DNA of 64,000 bases from an uncultured Paracoccaceae bacterium (lineage in GTDB: Bacteria; Pseudomonadota; Alphaproteobacteria; Rhodobacterales; Rhodobacteraceae), in contig CANMTD010000003.1 in the NCBI GenBank assembly GCA_947500775.1, positions 372,001 to 436,000 on the forward strand. Direction: 5' to 3'. The position numbers and the translations under genes were made by a program. The notes beneath the pieces were generated by a model. The model made no database searches and was not told the origin of the DNA. It saw nothing but the letters and a program-made list of their open reading frames with translations. Shown here one piece after another: positions 17,304 through 26,198 of the stretch (the first letter of the stretch is position 1; every line of letters begins with the position of its first letter).

Positions 17304-17332
17304 ATGTGGGCAGACCAAAGCCCGGTTTCAAG
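17304..17332 (-). promoter_or_regulatory. Candidate heat-shock sigma (RpoH) promoter of Hsp20
   Basis: On the minus strand CTTGAA (17332-17327) is followed after about 16-17 bases by CCCACAT (ending 17304), close to the RpoH pattern CTTGAA / CCCCAT. It lies just downstream of the protease stop and about 100 bases before the Hsp20 start, leaving room for the thermometer leader. Confidence 0.6.
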
Positions 17333-17336
17333 AGGA

Positions 17337-18164
17337 TCAGGGGCGGACGAACCGTGCCCCGCCGCTGGTGTTGCGCGTGCCCGGCGCGATACGTTTGGAC
17401 TGCACGACCTCTTTCGGGAACACCCGCAACCCGTCGCGCATATCGGCCTTCAGCCGCGCCAAGGGTCCGGCGATGTCCATGCCATAGACCACATGCCCCC
17501 CGTCCGAACGGCGCCCGCGCGACACGATCGAAACGATACGCGCCCGCCCGCCCGATGTGTCGAACACCGGCGCCCCCGACGATCCGAAATCCACATCGCA
17601 ACTCAGCGCCAGCGCGCCCGGCCCTTTTTGCGTGACCCGGCACCGCCGCTGCCACGACAGGGCCGCCTCGCGCCCACGGGCATAGGACACCACGCTGACC
17701 GCGTCGCCCTGCCCGATCCGCCGGCCTGCCGAAAACGGCGCGGCCAGCCCCGCCGGGATCGTCTGGTGCAACTGCAACAGTGCCACGTCGTTCAACAGCT
17801 GATTATAGCCGTCCCGGTCGCGCGGATCATAGCCTGCTGCGATCACCGCACGGCGCACCGGCACCTCGGCCACCGCCTTGCCATCGCGCAGCCCGGCCCG
17901 AAAGATCATGACCTGCGGATCGATCCGCCGACCCCTGTCATACAGGCAATGCGCCGCTGTCAGCACCAGATCGGTGGCCACCAGAACGCCGGTGCAAAAC
18001 CCGCCATCCTTGCCGATATCGACCCGGCCCACGGCTTCCCACCCCAGCGTTTCGGATCGCAGGGTCAGCCGGTCCAACCCGGTATCCGCCGCGCCCGGTT
18101 GTCCGGGTGCCAGAAAGGTCAGCGCGATCGCCACTGCGCGGGATATGCGCAGGACCCCGATCAC
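17337..18164 (-). CDS. Secreted trypsin-like serine protease, paralogue 2
   Basis: Exported chymotrypsin-fold protease of 275 residues with a signal peptide (about 1-25). The catalytic triad is visible: His in LTAAHCLYD (about 70), Asp in NDVALLQL (about 125), and Ser in DFGSSGAPVF (about 195). The start overlaps the stop of the upstream protease gene by 4 bases (18161-18164). The two proteins share framework segments (WEAVGR, CTG, AHCLYD, SCDVDFGSSGAP) and the C-terminal ending GGA-R/K-FVRP, so this is a tandem duplication. Probable periplasmic or extracellular enzyme; target unknown. Confidence 0.88.
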   Translation of the reverse strand: MIGVLRISRAVAIALTFLAPGQPGAADTGLDRLTLRSETLGWEAVGRVDIGKDGGFCTGVLVATDLVLTAAHCLYDRGRRIDPQVMIFRAGLRDGKAVAEVPVRRAVIAAGYDPRDRDGYNQLLNDVALLQLHQTIPAGLAAPFSAGRRIGQGDAVSVVSYARGREAALSWQRRCRVTQKGPGALALSCDVDFGSSGAPVFDTSGGRARIVSIVSRGRRSDGGHVVYGMDIAGPLARLKADMRDGLRVFPKEVVQSKRIAPGTRNTSGGARFVRP

Positions 18165-18979
18165 GGGCGCACGAACTTTGCGCCACCCGTGCCGCGCGCC
18201 GTCCCCTGGCCGAACCCCTTGGCCGGGTCGCGCTGCCGGGTCAGGACCCCCTGCCCGGTTTCCAGCCGCATCTTCAGCACCTCAAGCGACCTGCCCAGCC
18301 CAACCCCGAGAGAGACCTTCTGATCGTCCATATCGGATTTCGAGGAAACAACCGAAACGATCCGCGCCACCCCGTGATCGAAGGTGAAGATCGGCGCGCC
18401 GGAGGACCCGAAATCGACGTCGCAGGACAACAGTAGAACCCCCGGCTGACGGGCCAGCACATGGCACACCTCTTGCAGCGACGGCGCCTCGGACCGGTCA
18501 TGGGCATAGGATACCACACCGACCTCGTCGCCCTTGCGCGGGTTCCGGGCGGTATCAAAGGGCTGAATGCCGGGCAGGCGGATCGGCCGGTCCAGTTCCA
18601 GCACCGCCAGATCGAAGGCCACCCGCTTCAGCTTGTTGGAATCGTCGAAATGATAATTCGGATGCACGATCCCGCGCCGGACCCCGCGATAGGCCTGCGC
18701 GCGCCCGTTGCGCCACCCGGCCAGAAACTCGATCCCTTCGATGGCAACGGTTTCGCCGGTATCCTTGTCATACAGGCAATGCGCCGCGGTCAGCACCTGA
18801 TTGGGGGCGATCAGCGCACCGGTACAGAAACTGTGTTTGCCGATGTTCAGACGGCCCACGGCCTCCCATCCCTTGCCATCGTCGCCGGTGACCAGCGACC
18901 GCAAGGCGTCGGCCTGCGCCACGCCCGCGCCCAATCCGGCGCAAAAGGCCAGTATCGTCCAGAATCGCCGCATTGCCAC
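18161..18979 (-). CDS. Secreted trypsin-like serine protease, paralogue 1
   Basis: Exported serine protease of 272 residues, first gene of the tandem pair. The signal peptide ends near AQADA (about 24). The triad is His in LTAAHCLYDKD (about 67), Asp in FDLAVLELD (about 126), and Ser in DFGSSGAPIF (about 195). Cysteines near residues 52 and 68 could form the usual disulphide around the active-site histidine. The C-terminus ends GGAKFVRP like its neighbour. The genes are transcribed together, with a 4-base overlap. Confidence 0.88.
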   Translation of the reverse strand: MAMRRFWTILAFCAGLGAGVAQADALRSLVTGDDGKGWEAVGRLNIGKHSFCTGALIAPNQVLTAAHCLYDKDTGETVAIEGIEFLAGWRNGRAQAYRGVRRGIVHPNYHFDDSNKLKRVAFDLAVLELDRPIRLPGIQPFDTARNPRKGDEVGVVSYAHDRSEAPSLQEVCHVLARQPGVLLLSCDVDFGSSGAPIFTFDHGVARIVSVVSSKSDMDDQKVSLGVGLGRSLEVLKMRLETGQGVLTRQRDPAKGFGQGTARGTGGAKFVRP

Positions 18980-19021
18980 TCCCTTATCCGGGGACCGGGC
19001 TAGCAGGCGGATCGGGCAAGA

Positions 19022-20317
19022 TTATGGCTGCCGATCCAAAAGCGCGGGGGGCTTTGGCCCGCCGGTCGCCCAGTCGATCAACTCCACTGTATGCACCATC
19101 GGGATATCAGTGCCAGAGCCGATCTGCATCATGCAGCCGATATTTCCCGCCGCGATGATATCAGGTGATTTCGCCTCCAGCGTCTGAACCTTGCGGGCCT
19201 TCAACTGCTTCGAAATCTCGGGCTGCATCAGATTATAGGTCCCGGCCGACCCGCAACACAGATGGCTGTCGCGCGGTTCCACCACCGCAAATCCCACCCG
19301 TTTCAACAGGTCCTTGGGATAGGTCTTGATCTGTTGACCATGCTGCAGGGAACAGGCCGCGTGATAGGCGACGGTCACCCCCTTGTCGGCGCCTTCCGGC
19401 ACCTCAAGCTTCATCAACAGCTCTGAGATATCCATGGCCAGCCCGGCGACGGTCGCGGCCTCTGCCGCCAAGGGCCCCTCGCGGAACATATGCCCATAAT
19501 CCTTGACCGTGGTGCCACAGCCGCTGGTGTTGATCACCACCGCATCCAACCCCTCGCCCGCGATCTCCGCGCTCCATGCCCGGATGTTTTTCGCCGCCGT
19601 GGCGTGGCTTTCCTGGGTCTTGCCCATGTGATGGGTCAGCGCACCGCAACACCCCTGCCCGCGCGCGATCACCACATCGCAACCCAGCCGCCGCAGCACC
19701 CGGATCGTGGCATCGTTGATATCGGTGTTCAGCGCCCGCTGCGCGCAGCCCGTCATCAGCGCCACTCGCATCTTGCGGGCGCCTATCGCCGGAAACACCT
19801 GTGCGTCATCGTTGCGGCTGACCGGCGGGATGCGCTTCGGCGCCATTTCCAACATCGCTTTTAGGCGCGCATCCGGCATCAGAAACGCAAAGGGCCGCCC
19901 GATCTTGGCCCCCAGCAGGGCAATCCGGAATCGCGTGGGATAGGGCAATATCCGCGCCAGGACCCACCGCAAGGCGCGATCCATGAAGGGCCGCCGGTAG
20001 GTCTGTTCGATATAGTCGCGCGCATGATCGACCAGATGCATGTAATGCACCCCCGACGGGCAGGTCGTCATGCAGGCCAGACAGGACAGGCAGCGGTCGA
20101 TATGCTTGACCGTCTTTTCGTCCGCCGGGCGCCCGCTTTCCAGCATATCCTTGATCAGGTAAATCCGGCCCCGCGGGCTGTCCAGCTCATCGCCCAGCAC
20201 CTGATAGGTCGGGCAGGTCGCGGTGCAGAACCCGCAATGCACACAACTGCGCAAAATCTGGTTCGAACGGGCGGTCGAGAGGTCTTTAAGCTGATCTTCC
20301 GTAAAATGTGTCTGCAT
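19022..20317 (-). CDS. glcF: Glycolate oxidase iron-sulfur subunit GlcF
   Basis: Third gene of the glycolate dehydrogenase operon, 431 residues. Two ferredoxin-type 4Fe-4S motifs lie near the N-terminus: CVHCGFCTATCP (about 26-37) and CLSCLACMTTCP (about 76-87). Two CCG-type domains follow (GCCGALTHHMGK, about 225; SHLCCGSAGTYNLMQP, about 365). Together with GlcD and GlcE it oxidises glycolate to glyoxylate and passes electrons to the respiratory chain. Three bases separate it from glcE. Its presence suggests use of phytoplankton-derived glycolate. Confidence 0.96.
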   Translation of the reverse strand: MQTHFTEDQLKDLSTARSNQILRSCVHCGFCTATCPTYQVLGDELDSPRGRIYLIKDMLESGRPADEKTVKHIDRCLSCLACMTTCPSGVHYMHLVDHARDYIEQTYRRPFMDRALRWVLARILPYPTRFRIALLGAKIGRPFAFLMPDARLKAMLEMAPKRIPPVSRNDDAQVFPAIGARKMRVALMTGCAQRALNTDINDATIRVLRRLGCDVVIARGQGCCGALTHHMGKTQESHATAAKNIRAWSAEIAGEGLDAVVINTSGCGTTVKDYGHMFREGPLAAEAATVAGLAMDISELLMKLEVPEGADKGVTVAYHAACSLQHGQQIKTYPKDLLKRVGFAVVEPRDSHLCCGSAGTYNLMQPEISKQLKARKVQTLEAKSPDIIAAGNIGCMMQIGSGTDIPMVHTVELIDWATGGPKPPALLDRQP

Positions 20318-20320
20318 GGT

Positions 20321-21451
20321 TCAGCCCATCAATCCGGGGTTCAGAATACCGCGCGGATCGAACTGCGCCCGCAGACCGGCACTCAGGGCCGCAAGCGGCG
20401 CAGGCTCCGGCGGAAAGGCAGCAATGGCGCCCCGCGTCGCGTCAGAGGCCCGCACCAAAGTGGCATGGCCGCCGATCCCGGCCAGCGCCGGGCGAATGTC
20501 ACGCCCTTCGTCGACCAGCGCCCAGATCAACCCGCCGCCCCAGTCGTACAGCAACTCCCTGGCCCCGATGGCGGCACCGGCACGCGGCCCGTCCGACGGT
20601 TTGACCGATATCCGCCAGACATCGCCGGACTTGCCCGAAAACCCTTCGACATCGCGCACCCAACGCCAGCAGGTTGCGGTTTTCTCCGGATCAGTCTCAA
20701 CCGCAACCTCCCCGAAGTCCGCCAGCAACTGCCGCAACTGTTCGGCCCGATACGCGACCGAGGCGGCAAAGCCCTCGATCCGGATCATCGTCACCGGATG
20801 CCCGCCGACACCCTTGGGCGTATGGGCCGCGCCCGACACCTCGAACGGCGATCCCAACGCCCGCGACAGCGCCGCCACCGCACGCACATCATCAAGCCCG
20901 TCGATCGACAAAACCGCCGTTTCCCCGGTCGCGGGCAGCACCTTGAACGACACCTCGCTCAACACCCCCAGCGTGCCATGGCTGCCCGCCATCAGCTTGA
21001 CCAGATCGTAACCGGTGACGTTCTTCATCACCCGCCCGCCATTCTTGATCGCGACCCCGCGCCCGTCCACAAACCGCACGCCAATCAGACTGTCACGGCA
21101 GGCCCCCACCTGTATCCGCCGCGGCCCCGAGATATTGGCCGCCACCACCCCGCCGATTGTGGGCACGCCTTCGGCCCCCAACAGCGCGCGGTGATCCATC
21201 GGCTCGAACGGCAAACGCTGGTTTTCGGCGGCCAGTGCGGCCTCCACCTCGGCCAACGGCGTGCCCGCCCGAACAACAATCGTCAGCGCCCCCGGCTCAT
21301 ACAGCTCAATCCCGCTCAACCCGGCTGTGGACAGAACCTGCCCCGCCACCGGTGCGCCAACGCGCCGCGTGCCGCCGCCGATAATCCGCAGCGGTCCACC
21401 CGCACCTGCAACCATCTCGGCCAGTTCAACTTCACTTGATGGGATCATCAT
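20321..21451 (-). CDS. glcE: Glycolate oxidase FAD-binding subunit GlcE
   Basis: Subunit of glycolate dehydrogenase, 376 residues. The N-terminal FAD-binding region has IIGGGTRRVGAP (about 22-33) and GVPTIGGVVAANISGPRRIQ (about 94), followed by KNVTGYDLVKLMAGSHGTLG. It is shorter than GlcD, as is usual. The start is one of two adjacent ATGs (21451 or 21448). It is separated from glcD by a 60-base gap that contains a small hairpin, and from glcF by 3 bases. Confidence 0.95.
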   Translation of the reverse strand: MMIPSSEVELAEMVAGAGGPLRIIGGGTRRVGAPVAGQVLSTAGLSGIELYEPGALTIVVRAGTPLAEVEAALAAENQRLPFEPMDHRALLGAEGVPTIGGVVAANISGPRRIQVGACRDSLIGVRFVDGRGVAIKNGGRVMKNVTGYDLVKLMAGSHGTLGVLSEVSFKVLPATGETAVLSIDGLDDVRAVAALSRALGSPFEVSGAAHTPKGVGGHPVTMIRIEGFAASVAYRAEQLRQLLADFGEVAVETDPEKTATCWRWVRDVEGFSGKSGDVWRISVKPSDGPRAGAAIGARELLYDWGGGLIWALVDEGRDIRPALAGIGGHATLVRASDATRGAIAAFPPEPAPLAALSAGLRAQFDPRGILNPGLMG

Positions 21452-21495
21452 TCACTTTGGTCCAACTACCTTCGGGGGTGAATTGCGCAGCAAGA

Positions 21496-21512
21496 GGGGG
21501 CAGACAGCCCCC
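21496..21512 (-). repeat. Small hairpin between glcD and glcE
   Basis: GGGGGC and GCCCCC, with a 5-base loop, form a hairpin that begins at the glcD stop codon. There is no T run, so it may modulate expression or mRNA decay rather than end transcription. Confidence 0.4.
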
Positions 21513-22945
21513 TAACCCGCCCTGCGGGTTTCGGTGACGGACAAGGGAAACACCTTTGCCGGGTTCAATAGCCACGCCGGATCGAACACATCCTTCACCC
21601 GCAACTGCGCCTCCAGATCCTGCGCGGTGAATTGCGCAAGCATCAGATCGCGCTTTTCGATCCCGACACCATGTTCGCCGGTCAGGCATCCGCCCACCTC
21701 GACACACAGTTTCAGGATCTCGGCGCCAAAAGCCTCGCACAGTTCCAGATCGCCGGGTTTGTTGGCATCGAACAGGATCAGCGGGTGCATGTTGCCATCG
21801 CCCGCATGAAAGACGTTGCCCACATCCAGCCCGTATTCCTTGGACAGCTCGCTAATCCGCCGCAGGACCAGCGGCAGGGCCGAAACCGGGATCGTGCCGT
21901 CCAGACACATGTAATCGTTGATCTGCCCCATCGCGCCAAAGGCGGATTTGCGGCCCAGCCAGATTTTCGCGCTTTCCTCGGGCGATTTGCTTTCGCGCAG
22001 CTCCACCGGATTGTGCCGCCGCGCGATCTGCAGGATCACGCCCAGTTGCTCGTCGATCTCGGCGTCCGAGCCTTCGACCTCGACGATCAGCAGGGCCTCG
22101 CAATCGGGGTATCCGGCCTTGGCAAAAGCCTCGGTCGCGCGGATGCAGGGGCGGTCCATGAATTCGATCGCCACCGGCAGAACCCCGGCCTTGATGATAT
22201 CGGCGACACAGGCGCCCGCGACCTCATTGTCGTCGAACCCCATCAGCACCGGCCGCGCGCCTTCGGGTTTGCGCAAAATCCGCAACGTGGCCTCGGTCAC
22301 GACGCCCAACTGCCCCTCGGACCCGCAGATCACCCCCAACAGATCCAGCCCGCCCGCATCCAGATGCGCACCGCCGACCTCGACCACCGTGCCGTCCATC
22401 AGGACCATGGTCACGCCCAGCAGGTTGTTGGTGGTCACCCCGTATTTCAGGCAATGCGCCCCGCCCGAGTTCATCGCGATATTGCCCGCGATGGCGCAGG
22501 CCAGTTGCGACGACGGATCGGGGGCGTAAAAGAAATCTTCCTCTTCGACCGCGCCGGTCACGCTCAGGTTGGTGCGCCCCGCCTGCACCCGGATGATGCG
22601 GTTGTCATAGTCGGTTTCCAGCACGTCGTTCAGCCGCGCCACGCCCAAAATCACGCAATCGGCGGTGGGCAAAGCCCCCCCGGCCAGCGATGTGCCCGAC
22701 CCGCGCGGCACCACCGGCACGCCTTCGGCATGGCAGATCTTCAGCACGGCGGCGACCTCTTCGGTCGAAGAGGGCAGCACCGCACAAAGCGGCGGGCATT
22801 TATAGGCGGTCAGCGCATCGCATTCATAGGCGCGGGTTTCGGCCACGTCGTGAATGACCGCATCGCGGGGCAGAACCGACTGCAACCGCTCGACAATCCG
22901 CGCCTTGCGGGACAGGATCGTTGCGTCGGGCGTTGGCATGTCCAT
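21512..22945 (-). CDS. glcD: Glycolate oxidase catalytic subunit GlcD
   Basis: FAD-linked catalytic subunit of glycolate dehydrogenase, 477 residues. FAD-binding motifs include PVVPRGSGTSLAGGALP (about 81-97), DPSSQLACAIAGNIAMNSGG (about 143) and KYGVTTNNLLGV. The C-terminal oxidase domain has NVFHAGDGNMHPLI (about 378) and CLTGEHGVGIEKRDLM. It is the first gene of glcDEF. A dyad with FadR/GlcC-type half-sites lies 14 bases upstream of its start, suggesting control by a GntR-family regulator not present in the window. Confidence 0.96.
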   Translation of the reverse strand: MDMPTPDATILSRKARIVERLQSVLPRDAVIHDVAETRAYECDALTAYKCPPLCAVLPSSTEEVAAVLKICHAEGVPVVPRGSGTSLAGGALPTADCVILGVARLNDVLETDYDNRIIRVQAGRTNLSVTGAVEEEDFFYAPDPSSQLACAIAGNIAMNSGGAHCLKYGVTTNNLLGVTMVLMDGTVVEVGGAHLDAGGLDLLGVICGSEGQLGVVTEATLRILRKPEGARPVLMGFDDNEVAGACVADIIKAGVLPVAIEFMDRPCIRATEAFAKAGYPDCEALLIVEVEGSDAEIDEQLGVILQIARRHNPVELRESKSPEESAKIWLGRKSAFGAMGQINDYMCLDGTIPVSALPLVLRRISELSKEYGLDVGNVFHAGDGNMHPLILFDANKPGDLELCEAFGAEILKLCVEVGGCLTGEHGVGIEKRDLMLAQFTAQDLEAQLRVKDVFDPAWLLNPAKVFPLSVTETRRAG

Positions 22946-22958
22946 GGCGGCTCTCCGA

Positions 22959-22985
22959 TAATTGGTAATAAAATATAACCAATTA
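22959..22985. promoter_or_regulatory. GntR-type operator candidate between glcD and the DUF599 gene
   Basis: TAATTGGT-N11-ACCAATTA is a perfect inverted repeat of 8-base arms. TTGGT/ACCAA half-sites are those of FadR-subfamily GntR regulators such as PdhR, LldR and GlcC, though the usual spacer is about 3 bases rather than 11. It lies between two divergent genes, next to the glcD start. Confidence 0.5.
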
Positions 22986-23027
22986 ATAGGGATGACAAGC
23001 GAAATAACCGCGGGCTACGGTCCGGCC

Positions 23028-23729
23028 ATGGAATTGCTTGACAGGCTTCACTTATTCTCGGCGCTGGATGCGCTGGCGGCGGGGTTTTTGCTGCTGTCGT
23101 GGTACGGTATCGGCTATTGGATCGAACATTCCAGCCCTAAAAACCCATCCGTCACGGTCTTGATGGAACGTTACCGGCGCGACTGGATGTTACAGCATGT
23201 CACCCGCGATCCAAGGGTGTTCGATGCGCTGACCCTCAGCAGCCTGCGGCAGGGCACGACCTTCTTCGCCTCGGGCTGCATGATCGCCATTGGCGGGGTT
23301 CTGGCGCTGATCGGCAATACCGACCCCCTGCTGAACGTGGCCAGCGACCTGTCGCTGCAGCAAACCCCCAAAGTGGTGTGGGAGGTCAAGCTGATCGTCG
23401 TCATCCTGTTGCTGTCCAACGGGTTTCTGAAATTCGTCTGGTCGCAGCGCCTGTTCGGCTATGCCGCCGTTCTGATGGGGGCCGTGCCCAACGACAGCGC
23501 CGATCCGATGGCCTATCCCCGCGCAGCCCAGGCGGCCGAGATCAACATCATCGCCGCACGGAATTTCAACCGGGGTTTGCGGGCGGTCTATTTCACATTG
23601 GGCAGCCTGACATGGCTGTTGGGACCGCTGCCGCTGATCGCGGCGACCTGTGTCACGTTTTTTGTCGTCTGGCGCCGCGAATTCGCCTCGAACTCACGTA
23701 AAATCATACTGCAGGGCACGGGATTGTGA
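23028..23729 (+). CDS. DUF599 family membrane protein
   Basis: Inner-membrane protein of about 233 residues with four predicted membrane helices (about 12-30, 75-100, 115-140, 190-215). It matches the DUF599 family, whose function is unknown. A recognisable stretch is RRDWMLQHVTRDPRVFDALTL followed by the loop SSLRQGTTFFASG. The start is uncertain: 22992 is also in frame and would add 12 residues. 23028 is preferred because it leaves the operator-containing leader non-coding and gives a typical family length. It overlaps the next small gene's frame at its stop. Confidence 0.78.
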   Translation: MELLDRLHLFSALDALAAGFLLLSWYGIGYWIEHSSPKNPSVTVLMERYRRDWMLQHVTRDPRVFDALTLSSLRQGTTFFASGCMIAIGGVLALIGNTDPLLNVASDLSLQQTPKVVWEVKLIVVILLLSNGFLKFVWSQRLFGYAAVLMGAVPNDSADPMAYPRAAQAAEINIIAARNFNRGLRAVYFTLGSLTWLLGPLPLIAATCVTFFVVWRREFASNSRKIILQGTGL

Positions 23730-23779
23730 CCCCCGATACCACCGAAAGCTGGCATTCTTGGACAAAAGGAGTTTTGCCA

Positions 23780-24136
23780 ATGCGTTCCCTCTGCCTTGTG
23801 CTGATGCTGGCCGGCACGCCGGTCCTGGCGGATGCCCCCACCGTCGAAAATGCCACCGCCCGCTACAGCGGTATGAGCTGGTCGATTTCTGTAACCATGC
23901 GCCATCCCGACACCGGCTGGGACCACTATGCCGATGGCTGGCAGGTCCTGGCCCCCGATGGCACCGTCCTTGGATTTCGCAAATTGCTGCATCCCCACGT
24001 CAACGAACAACCCTTTACCAGATCGCTGTCTGGCGTGACGGTTCCGGACGGCGTGACCCATGTCTTGATCCGCGCGCATGACAATGTGGATGGCTGGGCC
24101 AGTGCGCTGTACGATCTAGCATTGCCAGACCACTAA
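23780..24136 (+). CDS. Small exported protein of unknown function
   Basis: Protein of 118 residues with a clear Sec signal peptide (about 1-18, ending VLADAP). I do not recognise the family. The mature part contains YSGMSWSISVTMRHPDTGWDHYADGW and a C-terminal SALYDLALPDH, probably a small beta-sandwich. The start at 23780 is fixed by AAAAGGAG nine bases upstream; an earlier in-frame ATG at 23726 would bury the signal peptide. It follows the DUF599 gene closely and ends 4 bases before the convergent gene. Confidence 0.72.
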   Translation: MRSLCLVLMLAGTPVLADAPTVENATARYSGMSWSISVTMRHPDTGWDHYADGWQVLAPDGTVLGFRKLLHPHVNEQPFTRSLSGVTVPDGVTHVLIRAHDNVDGWASALYDLALPDH

Positions 24137-24140
24137 GCCC

Positions 24141-26198
24141 CTAGCGACGCCCTTCGCGCAGCCAGGCCCCCAAGCTTAACGCCGCGGCCAGCAGCAACAA
24201 AAGCCATGCAGGCGCCAGCGGCGTGATCGTCACATCGGCGGTCAGATAGGCCCCGCGCGGGGTGATCCCGACCCAGCCGCGCCCGGCGGCCACCCGGCCC
24301 GCACGCACCTGCCGGATATCGGGCACCCCCGCCTCCAACGCCATAATCCCGCCACGGGCAAGGTCCACGCGCGGCTCCAGCAGGGTGCCGCTGGCGATGG
24401 TCTGTTCAAATTCACGCGGTGCGGCGGGGCCCAAAGCCACTACCGTGTCCAACTCCCCGTCCGTCAGCCGGTAAAGCCCGATTTCCGGTCCCTCGAACAC
24501 ACCGCTGAACCGGCCCGGCCCGGTTTCCTGCAAATCCAGCGTGACCACCGCCCCGTCGGGGCCGGTGATTTCCACGCTGCGCGGGGTATCTTTCAATGAG
24601 CGGCGGGTGATCGTCACCGTCTGGCCCTCGGCCTCGACCAGCAAGGCCTCTTCCTCAAGCTCGGGTTCCTTCATCATCCAATGGGCCAGACGGCGCAGCA
24701 GTTCCAACTGCGGGCCACCGCCTTCGTACCCCCGGCTCCACAGCCACGCGTGATCCGAGGCCAGCAGCGCCACCCGCCCTTCGCCGACCCGGTTCAGCAC
24801 CAGCAGCGGCCGGTCCTCGGACCCGCTCATCACCGTGTCGCCATCGGTTGCCTCGACCTCGATCTGGCGGAACCAGCGGCCCCATTCGGCCCCGGTCTCG
24901 GATTCCTGATCCAGCCCCTGGGTCACGGGGTGGCGCGCGCCCAGATCGGTGATCTTGGGCCGGAACCCTTCGTCCACGATCCGCGCCGTGGGGGCCGCGG
25001 GCAGGATGTCGGACAGGGGCGAACGATAGATGGAATTGGCAGTCGCGAAATCCGGACCCGCCGCGATCAGAACCGCGCCCCCCGCTTCGACGTATTGGCG
25101 CACGTTGTCCAGATAGACCATCGGCAGAATGCCCCGGCGTTTGTAGCGGTCGAAAATGATCAGGTCGAATTCGTCGATCTTTTCCAGAAACAGCTCACGC
25201 GTGGGAAAGGCGATCAGCGACAGTTCGGTGACCGGCACGCCATCCTGTTTTTCGGGCGGGCGCAGGATGGTGAAATGCACAAGATCGACAGAGCTGTCCG
25301 ATTTCAACAGGTTGCGCCAGGTCCGTTCGCCCGGATGCGGTTCGCCCGAAACCAGTAGGACCCGCAGCCGGTCGCGCACGCCGTTGATCTGGACCACCGC
25401 GGCATTGTTGCGGTCGGTCAGCTCGCCCGGTGCGTTTTCCAACGAAAACTGGATCACGTTCCGCCCGCCATGCGGCAGCGTGATCGGCACATCCAGATCG
25501 CGCCCGACCGGCACGGTGAACACGCTGGGTTCTTGCCCGTCCACCGCGATCGACAGGGCGGTTTCGCCGCCCTGCCCGTCGGGCACGGCGCCCTGATCGT
25601 CGATCCGCAGGGTCAGCAACACCTCTTCGCCCAGAATGCCGAAGGCGGGCGCGTTCTTGATGATCAGCCGCCGGTCCCAGTCGGTGTCGTGGCCGGTCAG
25701 CAGCGCATGCAGGGGCGCGGGCAGATCGGGGGCGCGGTCGATATCGTGCAACTGCCCGTCGGTCAGCAGGATCGCCCCGGCCAGCCGGGCGCGCGGCACC
25801 TCGGCCAGCGCCTCGGTCAGGGCCGACATCAACAGGGTGCCGCCGTTGCCATCGTCGTCGCCGACGCGCACCACCCGCAGGTCGGTGTTGTCCATCGCCG
25901 CGATCTCGGCCTCGATCCGGGCGACGGCATCGGCGGTCTGGTCCGGGCGATCCGACAGGCGCTGGCTGGCGCTGTCATCGACCACCAGAACCACGATATC
26001 CGACAGCGGTGCGCGGTCTTCGCTTTGCAGCGACGGGTTCGCCAGCGCCGCGAGTAATACCGCCGCCGCCGCGCCGCGCAGCCACCAGCCCGACAACCCG
26101 CGCCACAGCGACAGCGCCAGAAACGCCGCGATCAACGCACCCGCCACGGCCAGTACCGGCCAGGGCAGCAGCGGGTCAAAGATCACAGCCCCGCTCAT
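24141..26198 (-). CDS. Membrane protein with glutamine-amidotransferase-like domain (last gene of the MoxR operon)
   Basis: Protein of 685 residues. Two N-terminal membrane helices (about 10-25, 40-55) are followed by a VWA-like stretch (VVLVVDDSASQRLSDR, about 68). The middle has FDLIIFDRYKRRGILP and an AGGAVLIAAGPDF strand (about 375), as in class I GATase-like folds. The C-terminus ends with a membrane helix. The catalytic cysteine of true amidotransferases is not evident, so it is probably structural. It overlaps the DUF4159 gene by 4 bases. Confidence 0.8.
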   Translation of the reverse strand: MSGAVIFDPLLPWPVLAVAGALIAAFLALSLWRGLSGWWLRGAAAAVLLAALANPSLQSEDRAPLSDIVVLVVDDSASQRLSDRPDQTADAVARIEAEIAAMDNTDLRVVRVGDDDGNGGTLLMSALTEALAEVPRARLAGAILLTDGQLHDIDRAPDLPAPLHALLTGHDTDWDRRLIIKNAPAFGILGEEVLLTLRIDDQGAVPDGQGGETALSIAVDGQEPSVFTVPVGRDLDVPITLPHGGRNVIQFSLENAPGELTDRNNAAVVQINGVRDRLRVLLVSGEPHPGERTWRNLLKSDSSVDLVHFTILRPPEKQDGVPVTELSLIAFPTRELFLEKIDEFDLIIFDRYKRRGILPMVYLDNVRQYVEAGGAVLIAAGPDFATANSIYRSPLSDILPAAPTARIVDEGFRPKITDLGARHPVTQGLDQESETGAEWGRWFRQIEVEATDGDTVMSGSEDRPLLVLNRVGEGRVALLASDHAWLWSRGYEGGGPQLELLRRLAHWMMKEPELEEEALLVEAEGQTVTITRRSLKDTPRSVEITGPDGAVVTLDLQETGPGRFSGVFEGPEIGLYRLTDGELDTVVALGPAAPREFEQTIASGTLLEPRVDLARGGIMALEAGVPDIRQVRAGRVAAGRGWVGITPRGAYLTADVTITPLAPAWLLLLLAAALSLGAWLREGRR

